Of a stretch of 34,925 nucleotides of DNA, positions 23,347 through 31,948 are shown in pieces (position 1 is the stretch's first letter; every line of letters begins with the position of its first letter). The stretch is from contig CAJTRO010000033.1 of assembly GCA_910579015.1 (NCBI GenBank), forward strand, positions 1 through 34,925. The letters run 5' to 3'. Source of the DNA: an uncultured Dorea sp. (GTDB taxonomy: Bacteria; Bacillota_A; Clostridia; Lachnospirales; Lachnospiraceae). Both the position numbers and the translations under genes were made by a program. The notes below the pieces were generated by a model that was not told where the DNA came from, ran no database searches, and saw only the letters and a list, made by a program, of their open reading frames with translations.

Positions 23347-23428
23347 AATATCCTATTCCTTTCCAATACTTTTAACTTTTTGAAAAATTAAAATTTTTGC
23401 TTATTTTAGTATAAATATGTCTAAAAGT

Positions 23429-23451
23429 CAACTCGAAATATGTCGACTGGT
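23429..23451. promoter_or_regulatory. Imperfect palindrome in the YesL/sugar ABC divergent spacer
   Basis: agtcaactcgaaatatgtcgact is symmetrical at six of its seven outermost base pairs (agtc/gact plus ac/gt). It lies in the 224-bp region between the divergent genes and is a candidate operator for an AraC or LacI-type regulator. No clear -35/-10 pair was assigned here. Confidence 0.35.
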
Positions 23452-23570
23452 TGTGCGTATTATCATTTTTACATAAGTATAGAACATTTTTCCATATGCA
23501 AAACGAACAAAAATATATAAAATATACGTTAGATGTGCATAAAAAACATATAAAGGGAGGAATTAAGACA

Positions 23571-24890
23571 ATGAAGAAAAGACTTATTTCAGCACTCATG
23601 GTGTCAGCAATGTGTCTGTCACTAACAGCATGTGGAGGTTCCGGCGGCGACAGTTCGGACGGCGGATCATCCGGAGGTTCTTCATCAGGCGCCCTCAGAG
23701 TTGCAATTTGGGACAACAATCAGCAGCCTGGTATCCAGGAGATCTGTGATCTCTTCACAGAGGAGACAGGTATTGAGGTTCAGGTAGAGGTCAAGGAGTG
23801 GGACAGCTACTGGACATTGCTTGAGGCAGGAGCTTCAGGTGGAGATATGCCGGATGTATTCTGGATGCACGCGAACAACTCACAGATTTATATGAACAAT
23901 GATATGCTTTTGAAACTGGATGATTATATCGATAAGAGCGACAAGATCGATATGAGTAAGTATCTTCCACAGGTAACGGCGCTTTATACTTACGATGATT
24001 CTTATTATGCGATTCCGAAGGACTATGATACCATCGCACTCTGGTATAATAAGACCATGTTTGACGAGGCTCAGATGGAATATCCGAACGAGAACTGGAC
24101 ATGGGATGATATGTATGAAGCGGCAAAGAAGCTGACCGACAAGGATGCTAAGAAGTATGGTTATGCGATGAATGTAACGAATGATCAGGACAGCTACTGG
24201 AACATGATCTATTCCAAGGGCGGATATGTGCTGTCAGAGGATCATAAGACATCCGGTTATGACGATGCAAAGACGCTTGAGGCAATGGAATTCGTAGGAA
24301 AGCTTCTTACAGACGTATGTCCTCCGGCTTCCGTAATGGCTGAGACACAGACAGACATCCTCTTCGAGTCAGGAACAGTTGCCATGATCACACAGGGCTC
24401 CTGGATGGTGCCTGCATTCAAGCAGAACGAGTACACAGCTGAGCACTGTGACGTTGCAATGCTTCCTTACGACAAAGAGACAGGTATCCGTGCCACGATC
24501 TGTAACGGACTTGGATGGGCGGCGGCAGCAAGCACAAAGCGTCCGGACGACTGCTGGAAGCTGATCGAGTGGCTTGGTTCTGAAGAGATGCAGTTTAAAC
24601 AGGCAGAGCTCGGCGTAACGATGTCCGCTTATGAAGGAACATCTGACGCATGGGCAGGTAACACAGACCTCTTCGACCTGACAGGACATCTTGCTATGGC
24701 AGAGGAGTCTACAGTTGAAGGCGTAGAGAACTTGATCGTTGAATATCCGTTTACATACAACGCTGTAAAGTGGACCAGCCAGTGCCAGAAGGATCTGGTT
24801 CCTGCATGGGACGATCCGTCTCAGATGGAGGACAAGTGTAAGGAATTTGCGAAGACTATGAATGATATCATCGCAAGTGAAAGCAAATAA
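23571..24890 (+). CDS. Sugar ABC transporter substrate-binding lipoprotein (family 1)
   Basis: A 439-residue lipoprotein starting at ATG 23571 (MKKRLISALMVSAMC), with AAGGGAGG at 23553-23560. An upstream in-frame ATG at 23451 exists, but it has no ribosome site and would bury the signal peptide. Lipobox LTAC puts the lipid on C21, followed by a Gly/Ser linker. The mature part is a family 1 extracellular binding protein (LRVAIWDNNQQPGIQEICDLF, DVFWMHANN, AIPKDYDTIALWYNKTMF, TQGSWMVPAF). It should bind an oligosaccharide outside the cell, probably alpha-galactosides given the neighbouring alpha-galactosidase. Confidence 0.94.
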   Translation: MKKRLISALMVSAMCLSLTACGGSGGDSSDGGSSGGSSSGALRVAIWDNNQQPGIQEICDLFTEETGIEVQVEVKEWDSYWTLLEAGASGGDMPDVFWMHANNSQIYMNNDMLLKLDDYIDKSDKIDMSKYLPQVTALYTYDDSYYAIPKDYDTIALWYNKTMFDEAQMEYPNENWTWDDMYEAAKKLTDKDAKKYGYAMNVTNDQDSYWNMIYSKGGYVLSEDHKTSGYDDAKTLEAMEFVGKLLTDVCPPASVMAETQTDILFESGTVAMITQGSWMVPAFKQNEYTAEHCDVAMLPYDKETGIRATICNGLGWAAAASTKRPDDCWKLIEWLGSEEMQFKQAELGVTMSAYEGTSDAWAGNTDLFDLTGHLAMAEESTVEGVENLIVEYPFTYNAVKWTSQCQKDLVPAWDDPSQMEDKCKEFAKTMNDIIASESK

Positions 24891-24925
24891 CGACAACGAA
24901 ATGAAGAGTATAGAGGGTAGAAGAG

Positions 24926-25846
24926 ATGACAAATAGCAAAAGTGAAGCTAAAGCACCTGCTAAGCAGAAGATGACAACATGGGAAAAGAATCAGTTGTTC
25001 TGGGGCTGGCTGTTCATTATTCCGACGATGGCCGGTTTGATCATACTGAACTTGTACCCGATCGTGAATACGATCTATCAGTCCATGTGTAAGACGGGTG
25101 ACTTTGGTAAAGGAAATGTTTTTGTTGGATTTGCGAATTTCAGCAGAATGTTCGGCGATTCCGAGGTATGGCAGGCGCTGATTAACACGATTAAATACGC
25201 GATAATTGAAGTGCCATTTTCTATTTGTTTTGCTCTTGTTCTTGCGGTTCTTTTGAACCGCAAGATGGTAGGGCGCAGTGCATACAGGGCAATATTTTTC
25301 CTGCCTATGATCGTGGCACCGGCGGCGGTGGCTATGGTATGGCGTTGGTTATATAACTCACAGTTCGGACTTCTGAACAACCTGTTCGGACTGAAGGTTG
25401 AATGGATCTCCAATCCGAAGATCGCATGGATCTCCATAGCAGTTATCGGTGTGTGGTCTATCCTGGGTTATAATATTGTATTATTTATTTCCGGTTTGCA
25501 GGAGATCCCGCACGATTATTATGAAGCGGCGGATATCGACGGCGCATCTGGAATACAGGCGTTCTTTAATATTACGGTTCCATTGCTTTCGCCGACGATC
25601 TTCTTCGTTCTGATTACCAGAGTAATCGGTGCACTTCAGGTATTTGACCTGATCTATATGGTAATGGATCAGTCGAATAAGGCACTCCCGAAGGTGGAGT
25701 CACTTGTATATCTGTTCTATCGTGAGTCCTTTGATTTTGGTGACAAGGGATATGGTTCTACCATCGTTGTGCTGCTTCTTGCGGTAATTCTGGTCGTTAC
25801 TGTGTTCCAGATGATCGGACAGAAGAAATGGGTTCATTACGAATAG
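24926..25846 (+). CDS. Sugar ABC transporter permease, MalF/UgpA type
   Basis: A 306-residue permease with six hydrophobic segments, the first at about 30-50 (LFIIPTMAGLIILNLYPIV). The EAA loop is EAADIDGASGIQAFFNITVPLLSP (residues 195-220), which contacts the ATPase. It forms a heterodimer with the product of the next gene. The gap from the binding-protein gene is 35 bp. No ATPase is encoded in the operon. Confidence 0.95.
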   Translation: MTNSKSEAKAPAKQKMTTWEKNQLFWGWLFIIPTMAGLIILNLYPIVNTIYQSMCKTGDFGKGNVFVGFANFSRMFGDSEVWQALINTIKYAIIEVPFSICFALVLAVLLNRKMVGRSAYRAIFFLPMIVAPAAVAMVWRWLYNSQFGLLNNLFGLKVEWISNPKIAWISIAVIGVWSILGYNIVLFISGLQEIPHDYYEAADIDGASGIQAFFNITVPLLSPTIFFVLITRVIGALQVFDLIYMVMDQSNKALPKVESLVYLFYRESFDFGDKGYGSTIVVLLLAVILVVTVFQMIGQKKWVHYE

Positions 25847-25861
25847 AAGGGGGAAGATATT

Positions 25862-26701
25862 ATGCATAGTATGGAAACAAGAAGAAAGGTTGAACGGATT
25901 GTCGTACATGTTGTTCTGATATTTTTCTCTATTATCATGCTGGTACCTTTTATCTGGATGCTGTTAACGGCATTTAAGTCTGTATCAGAAGCAACACAGA
26001 TAGATCCATTTGTGATCTTCCCAACCGTATGGACATCAGAGGCTTTTTCGAAAGTATGGAGTAACATGAACTTCCTGCTGTTATACAAGAATACACTGCT
26101 GTTGATCTTCTGGCGTGTAGTCTGTGCGGTGTTGACGGCAACACTGGCCGGATATGCGTTCGGACGTCTGGAGTTCAAGGGAAAGAACTTCATGTTCTCT
26201 CTGGTATTGTTCCAGATGATGATCCCGGCGCAGATCTTCATCATTCCGCAGTACCTGATGGTCAGCAAGATCGGAATGACCAACACGATATTTGCGCTGG
26301 TATTCCCTGGAATCGTTACCGCGTTCGGTACATTCCTTTTAAAGACAGCTTATATGGGACTTCCGGTATCTCTTGAAGAGGCGGCAAGACTTGACGGATG
26401 TAATATCTTCCAGTCATTCCTGTTCATTATGTCCCCTCTTACCAGATCTTCTATGGTGGCGCTGGGTATCTTTACCGCAGTATTTGCTTACAAGGATCTG
26501 ATGTGGCCGTTGGTTGTTAACTCCAGCGCGAACATGATGCCGTTGTCAGCAGCGCTTGCAACCATGCAGGGACAGTATCAGTCCAACTATCCGCAGTTGA
26601 TGGCTGCATCAGCAATCGCATGTGTACCTATGATCGTACTGTATCTGCTCTTCCAGAAGCAGTTTATCGAAGGTATTGCAACATCCGGTGGAAAGTTGTA
26701 A
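25862..26701 (+). CDS. Sugar ABC transporter permease, MalG/UgpE type
   Basis: A 279-residue permease, the MalG-like half of the heterodimer. It has six hydrophobic segments (VVHVVLIFFSIIMLVPFIWML first), the FKS region of the MalG family (LTAFKSVSEA) and an EAA loop EEAARLDGCNIFQSFLFIMSPL. GAAGGGGGAA precedes the ATG, 15 bp after the previous stop. It ends with the typical FQKQFIEGIATSGGKL tail of these permeases. Confidence 0.95.
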   Translation: MHSMETRRKVERIVVHVVLIFFSIIMLVPFIWMLLTAFKSVSEATQIDPFVIFPTVWTSEAFSKVWSNMNFLLLYKNTLLLIFWRVVCAVLTATLAGYAFGRLEFKGKNFMFSLVLFQMMIPAQIFIIPQYLMVSKIGMTNTIFALVFPGIVTAFGTFLLKTAYMGLPVSLEEAARLDGCNIFQSFLFIMSPLTRSSMVALGIFTAVFAYKDLMWPLVVNSSANMMPLSAALATMQGQYQSNYPQLMAASAIACVPMIVLYLLFQKQFIEGIATSGGKL

Positions 26702-26718
26702 TAAGAACATAGTAATAG

Positions 26719-26749
26719 AAGGCAATGTCACATATGGCATTGCCTTTTT
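26719..26749 (+). terminator. Terminator after the sugar ABC operon
   Basis: aaggcaatg (26719-26727) pairs with cattgcctt (26738-26746), then a T tract to 26749. A small membrane protein gene follows, so read-through may be partial. Confidence 0.85.
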
Positions 26750-26798
26750 ACCTTAATGGATAGATATGTTTTAAATAATTACAGAAAGAAGGGTTTTT

Positions 26799-27488
26799 TT
26801 GGGGAAGGGATCAAAGCTTTCAATAAGGGAGAGGGCAGGAGCGGAAAAGCAGAAGATACAGGGGATGACGAGAGATAAGGCTGCGCAGTATATCTGGGCA
26901 TACTATAAGATACCGATCGTCGGCGCTGCGGTACTTATTTTCCTGGCAGTGTATTTTATACGCGCTTTCCTGAACCAGCCGGAAGACGCGCTTCTTCACG
27001 TGACCTTCGTGAATTGTTATGATGATGTGTCAGAAAATTCGGATTTTTATAAGGATTTTCTTGCGTATGCAGAGCTTGAGGATACAGGAGAAGTGATTTT
27101 TGACTCGAATGTATTCTTCGATCTGTCAAAGGACAGCGACTATGCGAATACCTATTTTCAGAAGACCGTGGCGTATCTGGAAGCAGGAACGACGGACGCG
27201 TTGATCTGTCAGGAGACGAATATGAGAGGGATGGCCAAAGGGGGGCGGGTATTAAGCCTTAAGGATGTAAGAGCGGCAGAGATTTACGAGAAGTATAAAG
27301 ACAGAGTTGTAGATTATACGACAAAAGAGGGCGAAGTTGTTCCGGTTGGCATCGATATCTCAGACAGTCCCCGCCTTAAAGGGATGAAGAGTTACAAGAA
27401 TGAGGAAGGATGCTATCTGTGTGTGTCGGCATATATTGATAACGCAGATCAGGTAGAGATATTCCTTGATTACCTTCTCAGTGAATGA
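26799..27488 (+). CDS. Single-pass membrane protein, function unknown
   Basis: A 229-residue protein with a basic N-terminus and one membrane segment (about 37-53, VGAAVLIFLAVYFIRAF); the rest (54-229) is acidic and probably extracytoplasmic. The outside part resembles a compact alpha/beta domain (LLHVTFVNCYDDV, FDSNVFFDLS, TDALICQETNM, GRVLSLKDVRA), vaguely like the substrate-binding folds used by ABC systems. The start is TTG 26799 with AGAAGGG just upstream; the ATG at 26865 has no spacing for its SD. It lies between the sugar ABC operon and alpha-galactosidase, suggesting a link, but no family is recognised. Confidence 0.75.
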   Translation: MGKGSKLSIRERAGAEKQKIQGMTRDKAAQYIWAYYKIPIVGAAVLIFLAVYFIRAFLNQPEDALLHVTFVNCYDDVSENSDFYKDFLAYAELEDTGEVIFDSNVFFDLSKDSDYANTYFQKTVAYLEAGTTDALICQETNMRGMAKGGRVLSLKDVRAAEIYEKYKDRVVDYTTKEGEVVPVGIDISDSPRLKGMKSYKNEEGCYLCVSAYIDNADQVEIFLDYLLSE

Positions 27489-27516
27489 GAGGATTACTGA
27501 TGTTAACCTCTTAAAC

Positions 27517-27570
27517 AGGGCTTGCCGGGAAATATTCATTCATCAAATGATTTCCCGGCAAGCCCTTTAT
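27517..27570. terminator. Strong bidirectional terminator
   Basis: A perfect 17-bp stem, agggcttgccgggaaat (27517-27533) with atttcccggcaagccct (27550-27566), with a 16-nt loop and TTT after. It separates the convergent membrane protein and alpha-galactosidase genes. Confidence 0.88.
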
Positions 27571-27588
27571 CGGTAAAGCCCTGTTATT

Positions 27589-29880
27589 CTATTCGCTGAC
27601 CTGCTTTATTACAAAGAGCAGAGATGAGAAGTCCATACTCTTGTTGTTCAGCAGATTTCTGTCGATCGGTATTCCCGCATACATGAGTTCTGAACCGTAT
27701 GCCTTATAAGTCTTCACCGTGTCTTTTTCAATCTTCAATCCATACGTGGCGGCCAGAGCCGGCTCTATAGGAGTATCAAGCTCCGTATCATAGCTGATTT
27801 CATAGAGTGAATCCTCGCATAATCCCTGAAGCTTCAGACGGATCCAGGAACCGTTTACCCGGTTCAGGCATTGATAGAAGCCTGCGACTGCATTCTTCTT
27901 ATCCTGAGAAACAACCATCCATGCTGTTTCATTTCCCTCAAACGGGCTGATAAGCCGGTAGAAATCACCGTCTACCTGGATAAGCTCACGGTATTCCTTC
28001 ATAAACTGGATCTGCTTCTTCACCTTCTTGATCTCACGGTCTTCTAACAGGTTCAGATCCAGCTCATAGCCAAAGGTACCGAAGTATGCCACGTTCGCAC
28101 GGGTAGCAAGAGAGGTGGTCCTGTGAAGCTGATGGTTCGGCACAGCCGAGACATGAGAGCCCATACTGACAAGCGGATAGACCATGGAAGTACCATACTG
28201 TATCTTGGTTCTCTCGTTGGCGTCCGTATCATCGCTTGTCCAGGTCTGCGGTGCAAAATACAGCATTCCCGGATCGAATCTGGCTCCTCCGCTGGCACAG
28301 GATTCGAAGAGGATCTCAGGGAACTCTGTGGTAAGGCGTGTGTACAGGTCATATACGCCAAGGATATATCTGTGCATAACCATACCCTGCTGGGAAGCCT
28401 CGGTGTTCCTGCTGTATGGCTCGGTCATATAGCGGTTCATATCCCACTTGATATAGGAGATGGAGGATTCGCGGATTACCTTTGCGATCATCTCATAGAT
28501 ATGATCGACGACCTCTTTCCTTGAGAAATCCAATACATGCTGATGGCGGGCATGGCTTTCGAACCTGTCCGGAACTCCGATCAGCCAGTCAGGATGGGCG
28601 CGGTACAGGTCGCTGTCCTTGTTCACCATCTCAAGCTCTACCCACAGACCGAATTTCAATCCCAATTCTTCGACCTTCCGGGATAAACCGGAGATGCCGT
28701 CAGGCAGCTTCTCAAGGTTCACATACCAGTCTCCAAGCCCCCTGTAATCGTCATTACGTGCGCCGAACCAGCCGTCGTCCAGCACGAACAGCTCTACCCC
28801 GACTTCACGGGCTTTTCTTGCAATGTTCAGTATCTTCTCCTCATCAAAGTCAAAATAGGTTGCCTCCCAGTTATTGAGAAGGATCGGACGGGCCTGATCT
28901 CTCCATGTACCGCGCATCAGGCGTGTCCGGTATAATCTGTGGTAGATCTGGCTCATCTTGTTAAGCCCCTGATCGCTGTATACCATGACAACCTCCGGCG
29001 TCTGGAAACTCTCGCCCTGATTTAATTCCCAGGCAAAGTCTTCCGGGTTGATCCCCATGGAGATCCTGGTCATGTCGAACGTGGACACCTCGGCCTGTGC
29101 AAGGAAGTTGCCGCTGTATACGAAGCTGAAGCCGTATACCTCGCCTTGTGATTCTGTTGTATGAGGACGCTTTAACGCCAGGAACGGATTGAACTCGGCG
29201 CCGCTGCAAGTTCCGTTCAGGCTCTGGATGGCCTGGATTCCTGTGGTGAGCTTCTGCGTCTTCACATAACGCTCTCTTGACCATGCTCCGGAGAGATGCA
29301 TCAGTTCATAATCCATATCCAGGAATTCAACACTGGCGCTTAACGCCCTCTCCAGAACGATCTTCTCAGAGCCTTTGTGTATGAAACGTGCATTCCTGGT
29401 AAGAACCGGATAGTCTTCATATATAGTATAAGAAAGGACGAGATCGGTATCTGTCACCTGGTCATGCAGAGTAATTTCCAGTGTGGATGCCTCCTCATCA
29501 CTCTCGGTATAGGTTGCGGGAAGAGGCGCCAGATCCTTCTTGCCCCGGAAAATATCGTGTGCGGTATAGACGTAGTTAACGATCCGGCTTCCATTCTCTT
29601 GCAGAATGGAGAAGGCCGGGCTTCTATAATCGCCGGTTCCGTATGACGGATATTCCTGCCTGGTATAGTGCATGGACAGAATACTTGGTTCCGGCGAGTT
29701 GATGGACATCTGAGACCGCATAGATTCTTCGTGAAGATAAGAAAAATCCTCTCTGTCTTTCAGGGACTTGCCATAGTAAAGATTCTCAAGCTGTCCATTC
29801 TCCATGATGCGGATGATATAGCTTACCTGGCCGTTGGACAGATGGAATACCTTTGATTTCTCATGAAATACGATTGACAT
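27589..29880 (-). CDS. Alpha-galactosidase, glycoside hydrolase family 36
   Basis: A 763-residue enzyme that releases terminal alpha-galactose from raffinose, stachyose and melibiose. I start it at 29880 (MSIVFHEKSK), preceded by AAGGAGGT; an upstream in-frame ATG at 29931 lacks a site. An N-terminal beta-sandwich (1-320) is followed by a (beta/alpha)8 barrel (320-650) with FVLDDGWFGARNDD (366-378), catalytic nucleophile D480 in YIKWDMNR and acid/base Asp in WTSDDTDA (547-554). The C-terminal beta domain runs to 763. No signal peptide, so it is cytoplasmic and needs imported substrate, which the neighbouring ABC importer can supply. Confidence 0.96.
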   Translation of the reverse strand: MSIVFHEKSKVFHLSNGQVSYIIRIMENGQLENLYYGKSLKDREDFSYLHEESMRSQMSINSPEPSILSMHYTRQEYPSYGTGDYRSPAFSILQENGSRIVNYVYTAHDIFRGKKDLAPLPATYTESDEEASTLEITLHDQVTDTDLVLSYTIYEDYPVLTRNARFIHKGSEKIVLERALSASVEFLDMDYELMHLSGAWSRERYVKTQKLTTGIQAIQSLNGTCSGAEFNPFLALKRPHTTESQGEVYGFSFVYSGNFLAQAEVSTFDMTRISMGINPEDFAWELNQGESFQTPEVVMVYSDQGLNKMSQIYHRLYRTRLMRGTWRDQARPILLNNWEATYFDFDEEKILNIARKAREVGVELFVLDDGWFGARNDDYRGLGDWYVNLEKLPDGISGLSRKVEELGLKFGLWVELEMVNKDSDLYRAHPDWLIGVPDRFESHARHQHVLDFSRKEVVDHIYEMIAKVIRESSISYIKWDMNRYMTEPYSRNTEASQQGMVMHRYILGVYDLYTRLTTEFPEILFESCASGGARFDPGMLYFAPQTWTSDDTDANERTKIQYGTSMVYPLVSMGSHVSAVPNHQLHRTTSLATRANVAYFGTFGYELDLNLLEDREIKKVKKQIQFMKEYRELIQVDGDFYRLISPFEGNETAWMVVSQDKKNAVAGFYQCLNRVNGSWIRLKLQGLCEDSLYEISYDTELDTPIEPALAATYGLKIEKDTVKTYKAYGSELMYAGIPIDRNLLNNKSMDFSSLLFVIKQVSE

Positions 29881-29926
29881 GTTGTACCTCCTTTTTAATG
29901 ACGAAAACCTCTTTTTATCACATAGT

Positions 29927-29955
29927 ATCATATCACATTTATATATTTATGTAAA
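29927..29955 (-). promoter_or_regulatory. Promoter of the alpha-galactosidase gene
   Basis: Minus strand: -35 TTTACA (29950-29955), 17-nt spacer, -10 TATGAT (29927-29932), about 45 bp before the start codon. Confidence 0.75.
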
Positions 29956-30015
29956 ATATTGTTAAATGGAAGCATGGTTTAAAATTATGTAAAAATGTTG
30001 TTTAAAGGTGCTTGG

Positions 30016-30044
30016 TTGAAATTCTAAAAGGGCTGTGATAAAAT
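30016..30044 (+). promoter_or_regulatory. Promoter of the SfsA-MutY gene
   Basis: -35 ttgaaa (30016-30021), 17-nt spacer, -10 taaaat (30039-30044), about 45 bp before the ATG at 30092. Confidence 0.7.
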
Positions 30045-30091
30045 GTCAGGCGTGAGTGCATTTGCGGATGCGAAGAAAGGAAGAACGATAG

Positions 30092-31846
30092 ATGCATTAT
30101 GTTAATATACGAAAGGGAAGCTTCATAGAGCGCCCGAACCGGTTTATCGCATATATAGATATAGAAGGGAAGAAGGAGACGGTCCATGTGAAGAATACCG
30201 GGCGGTGTGCAGAGCTTCTGGTGCCGGGCGCACCCGTATATGTCCAGGAGACGGACAATCCGGCCCGGAAGACCAGATGGGATCTTATAGCGGTGGAAAA
30301 GGGAAAACGCATGGTCAACATGGATTCCCAGATTCCCAATAAGCTTGTGGCGGAGTGGCTTAGGGAGGGGAATCTTTTTGAGGAGATAACCAGGATCCGG
30401 CCGGAATATACCTATGGCAGTTCGCGGTTCGATCTCTACGTGGAGGCGGACGGCAAGAAGATATTTATCGAAGTGAAGGGAGTTACGCTTGAAGAGGACG
30501 GCGTGGTGAGATTTCCGGACGCGCCAAGCGAGCGTGCGGTGAAGCATGTGGAGGAACTTAAGACGGCCGTGAGGGAGGGCTATGAGGCGTATGTTTTCTT
30601 CGTGGTGCAGATGAAGGGCGTCAGGTATTTTACGCCGAATATGGATACGCATCCGGCTTTTGGAGAAGCTCTCTTTCGTGCGTCGAAGGCCGGCGTCCAT
30701 ATACTGGCATATGACTGTGAGACAGGGAAGGACTATATCCATATAGAAGACGAAGTGCCGGTGGCGTTCGCGGATACGATGGAAGATAAGATAGGAGAAG
30801 AGACGTATCTGGCAGAGACGGTTGTAGAATGGTATCGGGCGAATAAGAGAGAACTTCCCTGGCGGAAGGAGCCGGATGCTTATCGGGTATGGGTGTCGGA
30901 GATCATGCTCCAGCAGACCAGGGTGGAGGCTGTAAAGTCTTACTATGAGCGTTTCCTGCGGGAACTCCCCACGGTAAAGGATCTGGCGGAGGCAGAAGAA
31001 GACAAGCTTCTGAAGCTGTGGGAGGGGCTTGGATATTACAACCGTGCGCGCAATATGCAGAAGGCGGCGCGGCAGATTATGATCGACTGCCACGGAGTAT
31101 TTCCGGATACTTATGAGGAGATTCTCTCGCTCAAGGGAATCGGCAATTACACAGCGGGGGCAATCAGCGCATTCGCATATGGGCTCCCAAAGCCAGCGGT
31201 GGACGGCAATGTGCTGAGAGTTATCTCCAGGCTTACCGGGAGCAGGGAGGACATTGCGAAACAGAGTGTGCGAAAGAGAGTGGAAGACATGCTCGAGCCG
31301 ATCATTCCAAAGGATGCGGCCTCTGATTTTAACCAGGGGCTCATTGAGCTTGGGGCGATCGTCTGTGTGCCGAACGGGGAACCTAAGTGCGGGGAATGTC
31401 CGCTTTCGTGCTTCTGCGAGGCGAGAAGGCAGGGGACGGCCTCTGAGATTCCGGTAAAGAGCCGGGGCAAGGCAAGAAGGATAGAAGAGAGGACCGTTTT
31501 TCTGTTTAAGGACGGGAAGAAGCTTGCCATCCGGAAACGTCCGCCGAAGGGACTGCTTGCCTCTCTGTATGAATTTCCGAATGTGCAGGGGAGTATGAGC
31601 ATGGAAGAGGCTGTGGCTTACAGCAAGGGGATCGGGCTGATGCCGGTGCGCATGAAGGCTCTTGGGAATGCGAAGCATATATTCAGCCATATCGAATGGC
31701 ATATGACGGGATATGAGATCATTGTGGATGAGCTGGAACGGACCAATGAGAAAGGGTTTCTGTTTATAAGGGCGGAGGAGATCGGAGAGGAATATCCCGT
31801 TCCGTCTGCATTCGAATATTATAAGCGCTATGCGGGGACAATATAG
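30092..31846 (+). CDS. Fusion of SfsA nuclease and MutY adenine DNA glycosylase
   Basis: A 584-residue two-domain protein in one uninterrupted frame. Residues 1-223 are SfsA: an N-terminal OB-like part (HVKNTGRCAELLVPGAPVYV) and a PD-(D/E)xK nuclease core (RFDLYVEADGKKIFIEVKGVTL, with D114, E127 and K129). Residues 238-584 are MutY: catalytic E270 in SEIMLQQTRVEA, helix-hairpin-helix LKGIGNYTAGAISAFAYG (347-364), D371 in AVDGNVLRV and an iron-sulfur loop C425, C433, C436, C442 (the first spacing is 7 rather than the E. coli 6). The C-terminal Nudix-like domain (about 462-584) has the FSHIEWHM strand used to read 8-oxoG. MutY removes adenine mispaired with 8-oxoguanine. SfsA acts on DNA/RNA; the pairing suggests joint action on damaged nucleic acid. 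Confidence 0.93.
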   Translation: MHYVNIRKGSFIERPNRFIAYIDIEGKKETVHVKNTGRCAELLVPGAPVYVQETDNPARKTRWDLIAVEKGKRMVNMDSQIPNKLVAEWLREGNLFEEITRIRPEYTYGSSRFDLYVEADGKKIFIEVKGVTLEEDGVVRFPDAPSERAVKHVEELKTAVREGYEAYVFFVVQMKGVRYFTPNMDTHPAFGEALFRASKAGVHILAYDCETGKDYIHIEDEVPVAFADTMEDKIGEETYLAETVVEWYRANKRELPWRKEPDAYRVWVSEIMLQQTRVEAVKSYYERFLRELPTVKDLAEAEEDKLLKLWEGLGYYNRARNMQKAARQIMIDCHGVFPDTYEEILSLKGIGNYTAGAISAFAYGLPKPAVDGNVLRVISRLTGSREDIAKQSVRKRVEDMLEPIIPKDAASDFNQGLIELGAIVCVPNGEPKCGECPLSCFCEARRQGTASEIPVKSRGKARRIEERTVFLFKDGKKLAIRKRPPKGLLASLYEFPNVQGSMSMEEAVAYSKGIGLMPVRMKALGNAKHIFSHIEWHMTGYEIIVDELERTNEKGFLFIRAEEIGEEYPVPSAFEYYKRYAGTI

Positions 31847-31948
31847 AATAATTCTATATATACAGCGGATTATCATTATTTTCAATTTTATGTCCGTCTC
31901 CTTAAGTGGTATGATGAAAGAAGATAAGAAACGCTAAGGAGGAACCAC

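Noticed and set aside
23451..23570. N-terminal extension of the sugar-binding lipoprotein
   Set aside because: No ribosome site at 23451, and the extension would place 40 residues before a clear signal peptide; ATG 23571 has a strong SD.
30002..31885. Long open frame on the minus strand opposite the SfsA-MutY gene
   Set aside because: It is antisense to a protein with intact motifs in both domains, is rich in Arg/His/Pro as expected of a shadow frame, and has no recognisable domain.
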